The notes under the pieces: generated by a model
Told to the model about the DNA's origin: nothing
The model's input: the letters and a program-made list of their open reading frames with translations, nothing else
Databases searched by the model: none
Translations under genes and position numbers: made by a program
In this document: positions 1 through 13,877 of the stretch, in pieces
Layout of the letters: the number at the start of each line of letters is the position of its first letter
Position numbering within the stretch: position 1 is the first letter of the stretch
NCBI GenBank assembly: GCA_947687605.1
Contig: CANTUT010001548.1
Coordinates: 62,001-126,000, forward strand
From: Reutealis trisperma
Taxonomy: Eukaryota; Streptophyta; Magnoliopsida; Malpighiales; Euphorbiaceae
DNA length: 64,000 nt
Direction: 5' to 3'

Positions 1-452
1 TTTTTGAGAGGATTATTTATTTATTCATGGAATAGAAAGTGTCTGACACGAAGAATGGATGGACAAGGTCTCTTTCACTTTTAAAATTATCATCATCGAA
101 TTAGTATAATCATTTAATTTTAAAGTAAATTACATCACTTGTCATCTTTCAATATATTTAGCCAATATTTTAAATCTCATTAAGAATTAATATCAAAATT
201 ATTAAGAATCCAAATCTAAACTTAAGACCCACATATTAAGGTTGAAAAGTTTAACACATTTTAAAATCTTTTATACTCGACATAATTGAATAATGAGCTC
301 GTATCAGAAAATACATATGAAATTTAAAATTTGACAATGAGTAATCTATATGACCAACACAAAAAAAATATAAATATAAAATAAGAACTATTTGATATCA
401 TATTAAAAATTTAAATCTAATTTTAAAATTTAGGTATTAGGGTCAAAAAACT

Positions 453-520
453 TAACATATTATAAGACTTTTATATTATTATTTATAACATATTATAAGA
501 GTTTTATATTATTATTTATT
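453..520. repeat. 34-bp tandem duplication
   Basis: Two adjacent copies of a 34-bp AT-rich unit (453-486 and 487-520) differ by one base in the core. A more degenerate related direct copy of the surrounding sequence lies near 195-275, which suggests the decayed remains of a dispersed repeat. Confidence 0.7.
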
Positions 521-1190
521 TTTTATGTGGATAATTTCTCTAGCAAAAAATAACATATTTACAATAAAAAACAGTCTGATTCTAATATTCAAACTGTTCC
601 TAAATTAATATGAGAACTCTTAATAATTTTTTTGGTCGACTGAGTTAATTATAAGGTTAATTAATATGATTATACATATATATATATATAGCTTAGAGCT
701 GTATATGGGCAGGTTATTTTGAATATGAACACGAGAATTTAATAGTGAAAGTTGATTATCCAAACGTGTAAGAGATTGCATGTTTTGTAATGATAGTCAT
801 TTTCAAGCCTAGTTGGTGCGGTTTGATTGGCTTTGTATTAGATTTTTTGGATAAGATACTCAAATGTCAAATGTGGTTTGTCGTGGTCTATAGAACAGGC
901 TAATAAAAAAGACACTGAAACACAGTACCAACTTAGCCACATAATAATTAAATAATACAATTTTATGCTCACTACTCACTTCCATCCATTAAATTTGGTC
1001 TCATGGGTAAGCTTTAATTTGCTAGCTCATAATTAATATATGAATTTTAGTGTGATTAATTATTCATTTTATTTGGCACTCATAAATATATGAAATTTAT
1101 TTAAAATTATAAAAAATAAATTTCAATATAAATGTAGAGCATGAAAATATTAAACTTTTAGATTTCTAATATATTTATCAATTTTTTTAT

Positions 1191-1478
1191 TACTCTCTCC
1201 ATTCCGCTTCAAGTGTCGCTTTAGAAAAAAATTTATATTTCATTTCAAATATTGCTTTTATGAATTCAAAATAATAGTAATTAAAAAATTTCAAATTTGT
1301 CCTTACTTATTATATCCCCATAATCTTAGTTAATTTACTCATTTTCTTTTTTAATATTTTAAAAAAGTGTAATTAGGTAAATTATTATGAATTTTTTATA
1401 AAATTTATAGTCACTTATTATTATCTTAATCTGTGCGCTCCGTTCTTATACTACACTTAAAATGAAACGGAGAGAGTA
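1191..1478. mobile_element. Stowaway-like (Tc1/mariner) MITE
   Basis: The segment begins TACTCTCTCCATTCC and ends with the inverted form ACGGAGAGAGTA. These are the classic Stowaway terminal repeats, with TA at each edge as the target duplication. It is about 288 bp, AT-rich and has no coding capacity. The subterminal parts (TCAAGTGTCGCTTTAG on the left, TACACTTAAAATGAAAC on the right) are also imperfectly inverted. It would be mobilised in trans by a mariner-type transposase. None is encoded in the window. Confidence 0.8.
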
Positions 1479-3391
1479 TTTTTTATAATCAACAATATAA
1501 TACATCCTAAATCAACAAAAGTTGAACCAACAATTTCATATCAGCAGCTAAATTTTCATCTTATCACTAAATTAAAATTTCATTAATGTAAAAATATATA
1601 ATATATAATTGTGCAATTCAAGTTTCAAACTAAAGGGTCTTCAAAATAGAAAAATAAATAAAAAGACTCTTCCTCTTCAAATATTTCCAATAAATAAACT
1701 AAGCAAAACGAATCTCATGCATTCACTGCCCATTTGACCTTCTAATTAAAAAAAAAAAAAAAATTCCTAGCTAGATATTTTATACCAATTAACTGGCTAA
1801 GGCTTTAACAAATTAAAGACTCAGTTTAAAATCTCTTTCTTGGAATCTTATTTTTCTATTTTGAGGAAAAAAAAAAAAAAACCTAGCTAGCTATATATAT
1901 ATATAATATATATATACAGATTTTGATGCAATGTTTTGTAGTAAAGATTCTCAAGAAAAGGAATTGTTGTTTTCTTCTTTTTTTCTGAGCAATCAGTATC
2001 AATGGCACGACTTGCATGATTTCATCTAACTATACTTATCGTACCAAAAATTTGTGATTAAATATGTTGCATATGGAAAGAGATTTTTTTCCCCCTCTCA
2101 AAAGGATAGATTTGCTTTTTGTCATTTTGCTTACACAGTATCATGCAATCAGCTTAATTAATTATTATAGTCTTTAATTTACCTATATATTTTTTAACTA
2201 TTGTTATGCAATTAATTAAGTTTAGTTTAAAAACAAATTCAAATTTTGATCCCATTAACCCATCTATCTAATGCTCAAATGTTGGTTGGTGTAATGGAGT
2301 TTAGTTTCACATTGTGTTTCTTTATTTATATTCAATTGGATTTTACAGTTACTATGTATTTTTAATTTTTTAAAAGCTTCCCCTCTCTCTCTCTCTCTCT
2401 CTTTTTGAAATTGGAGCAAATGACCCAAAATTATTGGATATACATTCATTTTTTCTAACATGGATGATGATTTTTATCTTCCCCAAAATGCTCAATTTTG
2501 TAGCACTTGGGTATTATTCAAATTAGTCTGAACTCAGTACAGAATAAAAGAGATGAAACCCAAACAACAAATCCAAAGTAAAATTAGTTAATTATAGTTC
2601 AAATCCTAATACAAATATTAAAAGAAAAAATGCTTTTTTATGAGGGTACATCTTCAAAATTATCCTAGGAAAGATTTAATTAGTTTTATAAATTAGACAC
2701 ATTTGTAAGCTAAATTTTGAATTTCGATTCATGAAATACATTATACATCAAACATGTCGAATTTTTAAAAATTTTGGCATTTATTCAGCTCACGAATAAG
2801 TGTAATTTTCTTAGATATAAAATTGATCTAAAAAAGACTATATTGATAAAAATTATTTATAAAATATTGGAAATTATAAGTTGAGAAATAAGAGTACATA
2901 TTAATTGATGTTTACCGTCAATAACAAAATCATCATATGATTCTTAAAATTGAGGATTTCTGGGCACCTCTACAAACTTCTCTCTTTTTCATGGATACCA
3001 CATAAATATGGACCACAAAACTATATTTATTATACATAAACGTCAAAAGCAGAGCAGAATTTTTACAAGGAGAAGATAGAAGAAGAAGAAGAAGAAGAAG
3101 AAGAAACAGAAGAGAAGATAGTATGCTATGGATATCCCGTGAAACTTAGGTCCATATAGGTACGAAATGATAGGAACCAGAAATGGGAATATCACCCAAT
3201 TAAAATTTTCTATTACATCATCCTAACAAGTTGGAGCCCAAATTCCTGCATCACGTGTTACATTACACATTTGAGAATGACTATGTTATAACATTACAAA
3301 CAAATGGGGCGTGATGTCCACGTGATGCATATACTTATGTGGGGGACAACGCCAAAAATATATATACTCTTCCAATTGGATTTCAGTGGAT

Positions 3392-3429
<38 letters not shown>

Positions 3430-6400
3430 AATATTTTTTTTCTTTTTCTTAATTTATAATGGGGAATTGTTAAAAAGAAAAAATTGGGCTTTTTGCAAAA
3501 TTTGGGATGATGATGATGAAAATAAAGTCTGTGAATTGGTAGCAAAAGAGTCAGGGAAGTGATGTGACCCAACTCCCTGTTTCAAATTTCATTACTAATT
3601 AATGGGAAAGATTCCAAGCGTCTAATTCTTTCTTTTTCTTTGCTGTATATATATATATATATATATCCTTTCTTTGTACTTTGGATTTTACTATTATTAT
3701 TATTAACTTAAAAATCTAATGCTAGTTGTTTTAGCTCGTTATTGTATGTTCTGAAACATTCCCATAATACTACTTTAATAAAATTTAAATTTTGATAATT
3801 TCGCTTCTAATGTATATGGTATTGACAATAGCACCCTATTTCAATTATTACGAAGGAAATAAAAAGGAAAGAGAAGTAACTAAGCTTCAATATGAGTGAA
3901 TTTCCATTTTTGGCCCTGTCAAACCTAACTTATCCGATGTTGGGCTTTGGTTGAATCCTAAAGTTTTAATCAGTTAGAATGTAAATGAAAAAGAGGAACA
4001 GTGCTAGTCTTGAACTCAACAAACAACAAGCCCAAGGAAAAATTGAAGATTTGTTAATAAGATTGGGTGTGGATAGATTGGTTTGTGTTACGTAAGTGTT
4101 AGTATAGTTGGAATGTTATGTATCGTTCTAATCTATTATTCGCCGTCTTTATAAAAAAAGAAAAAAAAAATTGAAAATTTGTGTTTAATTCTAAATATAT
4201 ATATGAGTCACTGCTTTTTGGTCTTGAAGAGACTCATATATAATTTTTAAATTTTTACCGTACATTAGTGATATCCAAAAACTGGGAAATGAGGCAGCAA
4301 GAACAGATATTAATAAGCTGTAAGGTAGCTAAAAATAAAATCAGATTGGTAAAGTGTCATCTTCAATTGCCATGCATAAGTGGGAAGGCATGTGGTCTGA
4401 AAAAAAGGCAGCAATAGCTAATATCTCATCCACATTTCATGGGGCACCAGGTCCACAATGCTGTCATGTAGGACAATCCAACAGAAACTATGAGTTGGTC
4501 CTCACAAATTTATTTATATATCAAGAAAAATTAAAAAATGGCCACATCAATGAATAGGGTCTTTGCTGCCTCACTTATGGACTCTAGCTATAGCTAGATA
4601 GAAACAGTAAGGACACTCCTTCTGTGTCAAAATTAATTAAAACCCAATAAATTAAAAGGGTTTAGTCTATTTCTAAAATTGTCCCACATTTTATTAATTA
4701 ATTGATTAATTTTAATAATTTTATTTATATGGGAAATCAATAAATTATTTTTTATTAATTTTTGTTGATTATTAATTCTAAATTATTCTATTATAAGGAA
4801 TGGCTAGTTGAGGGCCAGAATATCTTGTTGAAGGCTAATTATATCATGGGAGAGCTCTATATATGCTTCTTTTTTTTTTTTTTTTTTTTTTAAACACACG
4901 TGCGAATAAAAGTTCTTTTTTTTTTTTTTTCAATAAATTAATTTTTTAAAAAAAAAAAGGAAGAAAAAGATAAAAGTTGTGATAAAGTGAAAATGACCTA
5001 AGCTTCATTATAATGATCTGTCCTTAACTGTTTTGCTATAGAGGGAAATTTAGTAGAAGAAAAAGCTCATTAAAAAGCCTATCAAGGTGCCAATCTATGC
5101 TTGCACAATTATTATAAGTAGGTTAAAATTTGATAGCATTATTAAAATTTCAAAGACCTCTTTATGTTGTTTCTATTAAAGCAGCTAACCTGCAACTTTA
5201 ATTTTCATTTAAATGCCTAAATTTAATTTAGACTGACTATATATTCATATACTAATTAATAATTATATAATTCTTGATTGAATACATTATCATAGATCAC
5301 CTCTTTATTTAAAATGAAATCCAATCTAATTTATTTTTATTTTGTAATAAGATAATATTACATATTATTTTTTTGCACACTATAATTAATTCTGTTTTCT
5401 TGCTGTACTTGTGGTAGTTGGGATTTTTCACATAACATATCATGCATAATTTTTCAAGTGTATTCAGGTTAGCCTATTAATTTGGATAATTTGCATCTCA
5501 ATATTATATTTTTTCTCATTTTAATCACATTAATAAAATCGGCTCTTACTATCAAATAATAATAATAAATAAATCTACACCCAAAGATTATTTGCATGCC
5601 TCCAATTTGATTTTATATATTAAGAAAGGTACAATAAAAACCCAATACTCAAACTAAAAAAAAAAGACTTTTTTTTTCAAAAAAAGAAAAAAAGTATTGG
5701 GAAGGGGAGTTAATATAGATAAGTTGAATCAAAGGCCAAGATAAATATTAAAAAATATATTTATATAATTTTGTATGTATAGGCTAATTTTATATATGTA
5801 GGCTCAGTGACAAAATAAATTATTTTGTGCAGTTAAAAGCTTAATTATGTAATTATCACAAATGACCAAAAAAAAATTGAGTTTTATATAAAATAAAGAA
5901 TTTAACATTATTAAATTATTTATAATTCTGCAATTGAATACTTGTTTTATAGTGTAAGAGATTAAGGATTTAAATTTTGATTAAAAAAATTATATAAATG
6001 ATATTTTTTTTTCCATCTGCAGGGTAACAAATCCAAAATTATATTTTATATTCTAGTAAGAAAAAAACAAAGAGCATCAAATATTTTCTGGAACAGATAT
6101 ATTAAATTTTAGTATATTAACAAAGCAAAAGAAAATTCCTAAGCAGTTTAATTGTACCCTTCCCCCTCAACGGGGTTTTGCCACTGCTAAGAATCCCTAT
6201 ATAAATAATTTATAAAGCCCAAATTTATAGCTAAGAAATTGTCTAATGTTTGCTTCTCTACTTAACAACGTTAATCACTTTGCACCCTAAACTTAAAAAT
6301 AATTAATTTAATACTTAAACTTGACAAAATAAAAATAAAAAGTACCTAATTATCTAATCAATAATATGGGTGATTTTACACATAAGAAATTAATTAATAC

Positions 6401-6487
6401 TTATGAAGTCGCGTTATAACTTAAAGAGTTGTTTGACTAGATACAAAATTTGAATTTTACTTCTTTTAATAATTTCCAACAGTAATA

Positions 6488-6905
6488 TTAGATATTGTTT
6501 GGTACAAAGTAAATATAAAATAGTTTTTAACATAATAAAAAATTTGAATTTTACTTATTGAGAAGCATAAAATTTTGATTTATTTAGTAGGTATTATTGA
6601 AAAAAGTTCTCGACAAGTAGGAGGTCTATTTATTAAGTTTGGAAGAAATACACTTTATTTGAGAAGAAAGTTTGACCTGTTTAGTTGAAATATATATAAA
6701 TTTGACATATTTACTGTCAATTAAATAGAATTAAATAAATGAGATTAAATATTATTATCTTTTTTATTATTAAATCAAATAAAAAAATATATTTTTTATA
6801 AAGTTATATACAAACTAGACACATAATTACTTTTTTAAAAATTTACTTCATGTGAAGGAAATTTTTCGTGAAGGATACTAAACTATACCTTAAAATATCT
6901 AATTA
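6488..6905 (-). mobile_element. MITE, copy A of a two-copy family
   Basis: This AT-rich segment is bounded by inverted TTAGATATT (6488) and AATATCTAA (about 6895). Its right half, reverse-complemented, matches the left part of the segment at 11826-12210. Both carry a stretch reading ATGTNTNTAGTTTGTATATAACTTTAT. The edges are approximate because both copies have diverged. There is no coding capacity. Confidence 0.55.
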
Positions 6906-8380
6906 TAAAATTCCTAACTATTTCATTCTCTTTTTTTGTCTCAATCTCTCTCTTGATTTATCTCTCAAATCTTCTGTTCTCTTTCTTGATTAAGGATTAT
7001 AATTTAAGTAAAATGCCCGCTTTTTTGAATTAAGTCACAGTCGTAAATTCTGAAAATTATTTCAATAGGTTCATTAATCCCATCTTTTTCAACAGTGCAT
7101 GAGTCATCTAACAATTTGTGGATCAAGTAGAAGTTGTTGATTGCAATGTAAATCGTTATTTACTAGAAATAATACACTCAAATTAACAGTGAAAATAATC
7201 AAAAGCTAAATTTAAGAACATATGGATAGGGAATTTTGATTTAGATTTAGGAATTGAGGTTTTGATTTAGAACATGGACGGTGATAACTAAGGTAACAAA
7301 TGCTGGCGAGATGTTCTATCGATGGCATCCAGTGGTGCAGTAATTTCATCGCTGTTGGTAATTAGGGGAAGAATGAAGGAAGCTGTTCAAAGAGGTTATG
7401 AGATTAACATAAGAGAATGGGATAGGAAACGAAACAGTAAGTGTGGAAAGGCATGAATATGAACGTTTCAATTTTTTAGGGTCATTTATTTTCTAAAAAA
7501 AAAGTTATTTGAACTTAATTTTTGACAAAAATAAAAATTCTAAAATTTCACACAAAAAACAATAAGTGGATGCTCAAAGCATATTTTGATTTAAAAAAGG
7601 ATGGTTTAGCATAGTTGTTATTTTTTTATTTTTTATTTTTATTTCTTAAAAATTGTAGAAGAAAAATCTATGAATAAAAGTTTTATTTTTACTATTTAAT
7701 ATTTTAAAATAAAAAACAAATCACTATAATAATTGCTTGCTTCATGAACTCATTTTTCTAAATACAATTTTTAATGTAAAAAATTAAAAATTAAAAATGA
7801 TATTAAATTAGAAGCAGTGAACTTAGGTTTTTTTTACGCCCAATTTCATTAATTTAATTAGAGTTAATATAGTAATTTCAATTTTTTTTTTTGTGGGAAA
7901 TGAAATTGTTGGGAGAAAAAAATAATTCGCATCAATTAAAAAGTTTGATATAATTCAAAAAAAAAATCTTACATAATTAACTATTTTACCATATATTTTT
8001 TTATTACGTTGCTAAATAGCCACTTATCTATAAATAAAATTTATTTTTTTAATAGTCACTTTTTTTAAAATGGAGAAAATATTAATTATAGAATATTTAA
8101 TAATTTAATTATTGAAATTCGGTTAAATAGTAAAATGACGACAAAAATATTTATATTTTTTCATATATAAAATGATAATTTAGACTCGTTTTATAATGCA
8201 TATATTCTTCACAAGATATACAAAATAAAATACAAATATGTAATGAAGATTAAAATTTAAAAATCATAAGTACTTAAAATTAATACGATACAATATCCTT
8301 AATTTGTAAAATATATAAAAAAATTATTAAATATGGATAAATTACAATTTAATCTTTTATATTTGATCTAATTAATTAAT

Positions 8381-8939
8381 TAGTCCCTATTTTTTGAAAA
8401 ATTAACTAATTCGTCTCTCAATTTTGGTTTTATCATACTATTTAGTCATTTTATGTAATTTTTATACTTTTTTTGTTAAATTTATGAAAAATGACTAAAA
8501 TGTCCTTGTATATATAATAAATATAAATATAATTTTATTATTTGAAAATAGAAAATAAAAATTCAAATTAATAAAATTAAATAATAATCATTTAATTATT
8601 TGATAATTATATTATTTTTTTAATATGAGTCTTTTTTATTTTTATCATATATAATAATTATATAATAATAAATAATTTTATAATTTGATTATATTAAATA
8701 TAATTATTATATAAATGTATAAATATTATTTACTTTTATTAATTTGCAATTTTTATTTTTTATTTTTTAAAAATAAAAATAAAATTATATCTATTTTATA
8801 TAAGTACAATGGCATTTCATCATTTTTTTTTATAAAATTTAACAGAAAAAATACAAAAATTGAATAAAAAACTAAATAGACTAACAATCCAAAAATGAAA
8901 AATTAATTAGTTAGTTTCTCAAAAACTTTTTGCTAGTTT
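8381..8939. mobile_element. foldback (long terminal inverted repeat) element
   Basis: The left arm at about 8381-8515 (starting TAGTCCCTATTTTTTG) pairs with the reverse complement of about 8804-8939. The two arms share runs such as AACTAACTAATT and CTATTTAGT and a similar sequence of about 130 bp. Between the arms lies about 290 bp of A/T-only DNA. This is typical of non-autonomous MULE-like or foldback MITEs in plants. No protein is encoded. Confidence 0.65.
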
Positions 8940-11397
8940 ATAATATTATAATGAACTTTAATTATCAATCATGTAAGACTACTGTGTTACGAAAATAAAA
9001 AAAAAAAAAAAAAAAAAAAAAAGGCCTTGTCAAGATTTTGAGAGCAAAAATGTTTGTATAGTAGTAATAGGATTCTTACTTTTTTGGTAACTATTATTAA
9101 TGTAATTTTTATACATATAAAACTAGTTTTAAAAACAAGAAATTCAGGGTGATATTTAGTAATATTAAAAATTGAGTATTGAATTATACGTGTCATGAAA
9201 TTATTAATTTGTATCATGAAATTTAATTCTCTTAATAATTAACTAAATATTAAAATTTAATAACTACAAAAATTTTATTTAAAAATATATATCATTTCAA
9301 TAAAATTCAAGTTATTTAAATATAAAATTTTGAAAATTGTTTTTATTCGGAAATTAAATAACAAAATGGGATCGTGCAACTGCATTCTATTATCAATTCA
9401 GAGCAAAGCAAAGATTATCTAAGACTAAAAGTTCAAGCTGTTTCCTTCAATAACAACTGGTAATACAACCAGCAAGTTTACTTTCCACATGGCGAGGTAA
9501 GAAGGCACTATACGCTCACACACACATATATATATATATAAGAAAAAAAAAAATGCTAACATAAACCTTTTTGCTCGAGGATTAATCAAAGAAACTTTAA
9601 AGGATTTTGATTTTTAAGGAACACAGTTGCAAGGAGGAAGAAAATTTTGGGACCTTCATGTTCCTTTGTCCCAACTCATTCATAAATTTTTGAAAAGAAA
9701 TATCACATATTATATAAATAATTATAAGAATATATATATATATATATATATAGATTATTAGGGGAAATATTAATTAGTAGATCATCTAGAAACTATATGG
9801 AAGTAGTTATCAAATGACAGTAAATTAGAGCACAAAGGTTAAATCTTTATTGATTTTGACTAGTTATTATCAGCGACTTAATTGATTATCTTTTTCCATT
9901 CATTGAATATGTAATTGGATTATTTCACTTACAAAACTAGGTTAGATAGATTAGATAACCATCATTTAAGATTGCTTTATTAACTATAATAAGGGCAAAT
10001 GACTACACTTCTTTTTTATTCATACAAATCATTATTAACTTACCAAATAATTAAAGAAAATGAAAGTTCATGTTTAGAAAGAATCTATAAAAATAGCCCT
10101 GCAATGGCAATATATGAACTTAATTAAATAATAAAATATTGCAATCAATTATGAAAAGAAAGGTATATAATAATTTTGTATGAGTATATGCATGTAAATC
10201 ATATTTTGGATTATTTAGATACACTTGATAATATATTGCATAACCTACATCTCTCTTTATCTTTTAATTACTTGCATGCACACACATGTTTCCAGAATGA
10301 AGGAAATATCGCTTCAATCTGCATCAATAATATGTACCTAATAGCTAAAAACCAAAATAAAAAATAATTAATTAATTAATGTTGGTTATAAGCAATGTCA
10401 TGTAATAAAAGAGAATGAGGTGTCTCATTGATTTTTTTTTTTTCTTTTTCTTTTTATATGAAAAGATGTACATTGAAAATTATATTGAAGTCTGTCTTAT
10501 AATATACAACACATCAAAAATTCAAATAATTTTTAATTTTTTTTTTAAAAATCCAATATACTAAAATAATATTTTAAACTTGTGAATCGAAATCCATCAA
10601 AAATTAAATCTAAATACATCAATATATCATAACAATAACTTTCTTTTATATTTTTCATGATCGAGAAGAAATTAATGGGTGGGGTAAAAAAGAAAAGAAA
10701 AGAATACCTATAAGTGTGTAAGAGAAAAACTATAACTGAGGTCCACCCAAAGAGTACAAAATTTTGACAACCCCTTCCCCACAAAGCCAAAGTTCCATAT
10801 TAAAAACCATAAACACCTCCATATATATATATATATTTATATATTCAAACATTTCTCAATGACACACTTACACACACATATGTATATATATATATATATA
10901 TCCCATATGACTATTAACAAATATAATCTAATAATAATGCATCTCTCAATTGAGCGATATACAAATTCAAATCCTTCATTCCCCAATATTAAAAAAAAAA
11001 AGAACCATAATTTTCTTGTATATATTATTATGAAATACATAAACATACACATTTACTTAAATCCAGCTCTGAGTTCCAATTAATACTTCATCTTTATGTT
11101 CATGGGACAACTGCTATATATATATTTATTATCTCTGCAAAATTTCAATGGAGTTAATTAAACAATACTCCATGTGTATAAAACGTATCCATATACATAT
11201 ATATATATATGCCATTTGTAAAGAAAAAAAAAAAGATTTCATGTGGCCTCTATATATAATTTTTTTTAATATTAAAAAATCTTAAAAGATAAAGGAATTA
11301 TTGATTGATATTTGAATTATAATCTTTTACAATCCTTGATGATTGAATATTAACTAATTCAATGTCATATTTTAGATAAATAAAATTGCTCAATTAC

Positions 11398-11429
<32 letters not shown>

Positions 11430-11825
11430 TTATATACATCATTCAGTATCCCTAAACGAATAACAACATCTAACTCAATGAAGAGATTAAAAAAAAAAAA
11501 TCCAATTTGATAGGCATATTAACTAATTAGAAACTTAATTAATTGGCACTGATTGAAACACAATCATGATTTTGTTGTATAAAAAATTCAATAAAACCGA
11601 GCCAATTTAGTATATACTTAGCGTTTGCAAATTAAATATAAGTATCAAATGATGGATTATGGCCCCTCCCTCCCTCCCTCCCCCGCCCTTTCTTTTTTAT
11701 AATATACGCTAATAAAACAATAATAATTAATGTTTGATAAAATTAATAACTATAACCGTAGGCCTAAGCGCTGGCATAATTAAAAAGATATATGTTAATT
11801 ATGAAAGTAAATTGTAATTTTCATA

Positions 11826-12210
11826 TCATTTAGTATACTTTTTGATAAATATATTTTTGGAGAAGTAGACATTTAGAAAAGTTATTTTTTATAAAGTAAA
11901 TTTTTTAGAAAGTGATTATGTATTTAGTTTGTATATAACTTTATGGGAATATATTTTTTTTGTTTGAATTAATAATTAAAAAGATAATAATACCTTACTC
12001 TATTTATTCAATGCTATTTAACGGAAGGTAGATAGTCAATTTATATCTATTTCAATTAAAAAAATATAATTTCCTATCTTCCTTAGCCTTCCTAAAAATG
12101 TGTACTTCCTCCAAACTTCTAAAAAAACAAGCTACCTATTTTTCACTTCCCATAAAGTTGTATTTTTTTAATTTATTTATCCAATACTAAATAATACTTT
12201 GTAGTATATA
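11826..12210 (+). mobile_element. MITE, copy B of a two-copy family
   Basis: The left end CATTTAGTATAC and the right end CCAATACTAAATAATAC are imperfect inverted repeats. The interior around 11890-11960 matches the complement of 6780-6870 closely. This shows one family inserted twice, in opposite orientations, about 5.3 kb apart. There is no coding capacity. Confidence 0.55.
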
Positions 12211-12997
12211 TATATCCTCTAATTTTATTTTTTAATTCAACTCTAACCAAAACTTAGATAGAAATATTTCTCCTTCAAAACAACTCGAGTTAAAGAGAAA
12301 AATTGGTTTTGACTACATTTTTTTTAATGTGATCGTACAATGAATATAAATTAATAATGTCTTAAATTTATGAAAATCGACAAAAAGATGCAAATTTGTG
12401 GCAAAATAGTAGACAATTAAACTTCTGAGAATTGTTTGGTAAATCTTGGAATCAAAATCTAAGTGATGTAGGACTCTAGACATCTATTTTTAAATTTATT
12501 TTTAAATAATTAAATAGAATTTATTGATTATATTAATTATTATACTTATAAATATATAACATATCATTAGAATTATTCAAATGCAAAACAAAAAAAGAAA
12601 AAAGAAAAACTTTAGATTATTTGTGTATCAAAAGAAAAAATGGAATCCTGTTTTTAGAACAGTATTCTATTCTCAATCATAGAATATACTAAATATATCT
12701 CAAAAATTAATTTCATTTAATTAGTAAGAGAATTTACTTATCTCTTTATCAATTGGGTTCAATTTTCAAGATCAACATAAATAATACAATTCTTAAATAT
12801 ATAGGTTGAGCATAAAAAAGCATATTTAGACTCACTTAAAAATGAGATTTAATATTGATTGATAGGTAAGAAATTTCCTTATAATACTTTGGCAGACTGG
12901 AAAAAAAAAATAGTAGTAGAGAAAATTAATCTAATATAAATCTATGAACAAATCCCAATTGTGATCCAAGAAGCCAAATGGAAATTGTCTAGGAAAA

Positions 12998-13033
12998 CCT
13001 AACCCTAACCCTAACTCTAACTCTAACCCTAAT
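12998..13033. repeat. short telomere-like hexamer array
   Basis: About six consecutive CCCTAA/CTCTAA units run through this stretch. The period is 6 rather than the 7 of the usual plant telomere unit CCCTAAA. It lies about 0.85 kb upstream of the TCP gene, so it may act as a cluster of telo-box-like promoter motifs or be a small interstitial telomere-like tract. Confidence 0.75.
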
Positions 13034-13241
13034 TTATTTGATAATAGTAAGACCAGAAATTGAAAAAGGAAAATTAATTGAGGGAGAAAAAAAAAATAAA
13101 AGTAAAAAAGTAAAATTAAAAGGGGAAAGAAATACTACTATAGTAAGAAGAAGAGAGGAATCCCAAAGTCCCCCAACAAAGGTGCAGAACAAAGGCAAAG
13201 GCCAAAGGCAAAATGAAATGATTACTTGAATGGAGAGGATG

Positions 13242-13249
13242 GGACCCAC
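13242..13249 (+). promoter_or_regulatory. class I TCP binding-site match, distal
   Basis: GGACCCAC fits the class I TCP consensus GGNCCCAC. It lies about 640 bp upstream of the start codon of a class I TCP gene. That it is bound is an inference. Confidence 0.45.
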
Positions 13250-13301
13250 TTTGATAATCTTTCCTTTCTAATCTCTCTTAATTTTTTTTGACTTGGGATT
13301 G

Positions 13302-13309
13302 GGTCCCAC
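13302..13309 (+). promoter_or_regulatory. class I TCP binding-site match, proximal
   Basis: GGTCCCAC also fits GGNCCCAC. It sits exactly 60 bp downstream of the first match and in the same orientation. Paired sites in the promoter of a class I TCP gene suggest auto- or cross-regulation. Confidence 0.45.
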
Positions 13310-13355
13310 CTCGGCCTCCATTGTCTTTATGGATTGAATGATAAAAAGAGCACCT

Positions 13356-13361
13356 CACGTG
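13356..13361. promoter_or_regulatory. G-box CACGTG upstream of the TCP gene
   Basis: A palindromic CACGTG in the context CTCACGTGGAC lies about 525 bp upstream of the TCP start codon. Such sites are bound by bHLH or bZIP factors. Use here is inferred. Confidence 0.4.
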
Positions 13362-13877
13362 GACTCTGAACCAAAGGGTCTGTCCAACCACAACTAAAAA
13401 AAAGGAGCCCTCCCTCCTTCGTTCATTCACTAATTTTAATCCTTTTTTTTTTTTTTCTTCTCTCCTAAAAAAAAAATAACAATATATATATTAATTAATT
13501 AAATTAAATAATTAAAAGCCCTCCCAAGCCCAGCACATCAACAAAGCAATTTTCTTTTCTACAATTTTTTTTGCTTTTTAAAGGTTACCCATATAATTCC
13601 CACTCATTATCTTTGTTGCTTAAAGCTTGCCCTCTTCCTCTTATCCTCTCTCTAGCATCAATTTCTCAAGGGGAAGATAAAAGAATTCTTCCAATTTCTA
13701 GGCATCCAAACAAAACATACACACACACACAATAAAAAAAGAAAACCATAAAAACCCTCTCTTTCTCTATTCAAAGAAGACCCACAAACACAAACAAATA
13801 TTAATCTAAAAACCCAAATTCTTTTTTTTTTTTTTAAATAATAAATAACAAAGCCATTAGAGAAACCACATATTTTC

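Larger units (their letters stand above)
1..12990. other. AT-rich intergenic region without a supportable gene
   Basis: No open reading frame here has coding character. The short ones are low-complexity or broken by A/T runs. The DNA is strongly AT-rich with many TA, CT, GAA and poly-A/T tracts. It contains decayed transposable elements, listed separately at 1191-1478, 6488-6905, 8381-8939 and 11826-12210. A moderately complex patch at about 4250-4620 has a short inverted pair (GAGGCAGCAA near 4290 and its complement near 4564), but no gene or microRNA could be recognised in it. Confidence 0.7.

Noticed and set aside
4354..4557. Open frame of 67 codons in the left intergenic region
   Set aside because: It begins with a non-ATG codon, shows no domain, and has no promoter or splice context.
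4290..4575. Inverted GAGGCAGCAA pair as a possible microRNA precursor
   Set aside because: Only about ten bases pair across 270 bp. There is no extended stem and no known mature sequence.
8987..9217. Open frame at a poly-A run, and similar frames at 10545, 13034, 31173 and 36557
   Set aside because: All are translations of poly-A/T, TA or CT tracts or antisense shadows, with phenylalanine or tyrosine runs and no family likeness.
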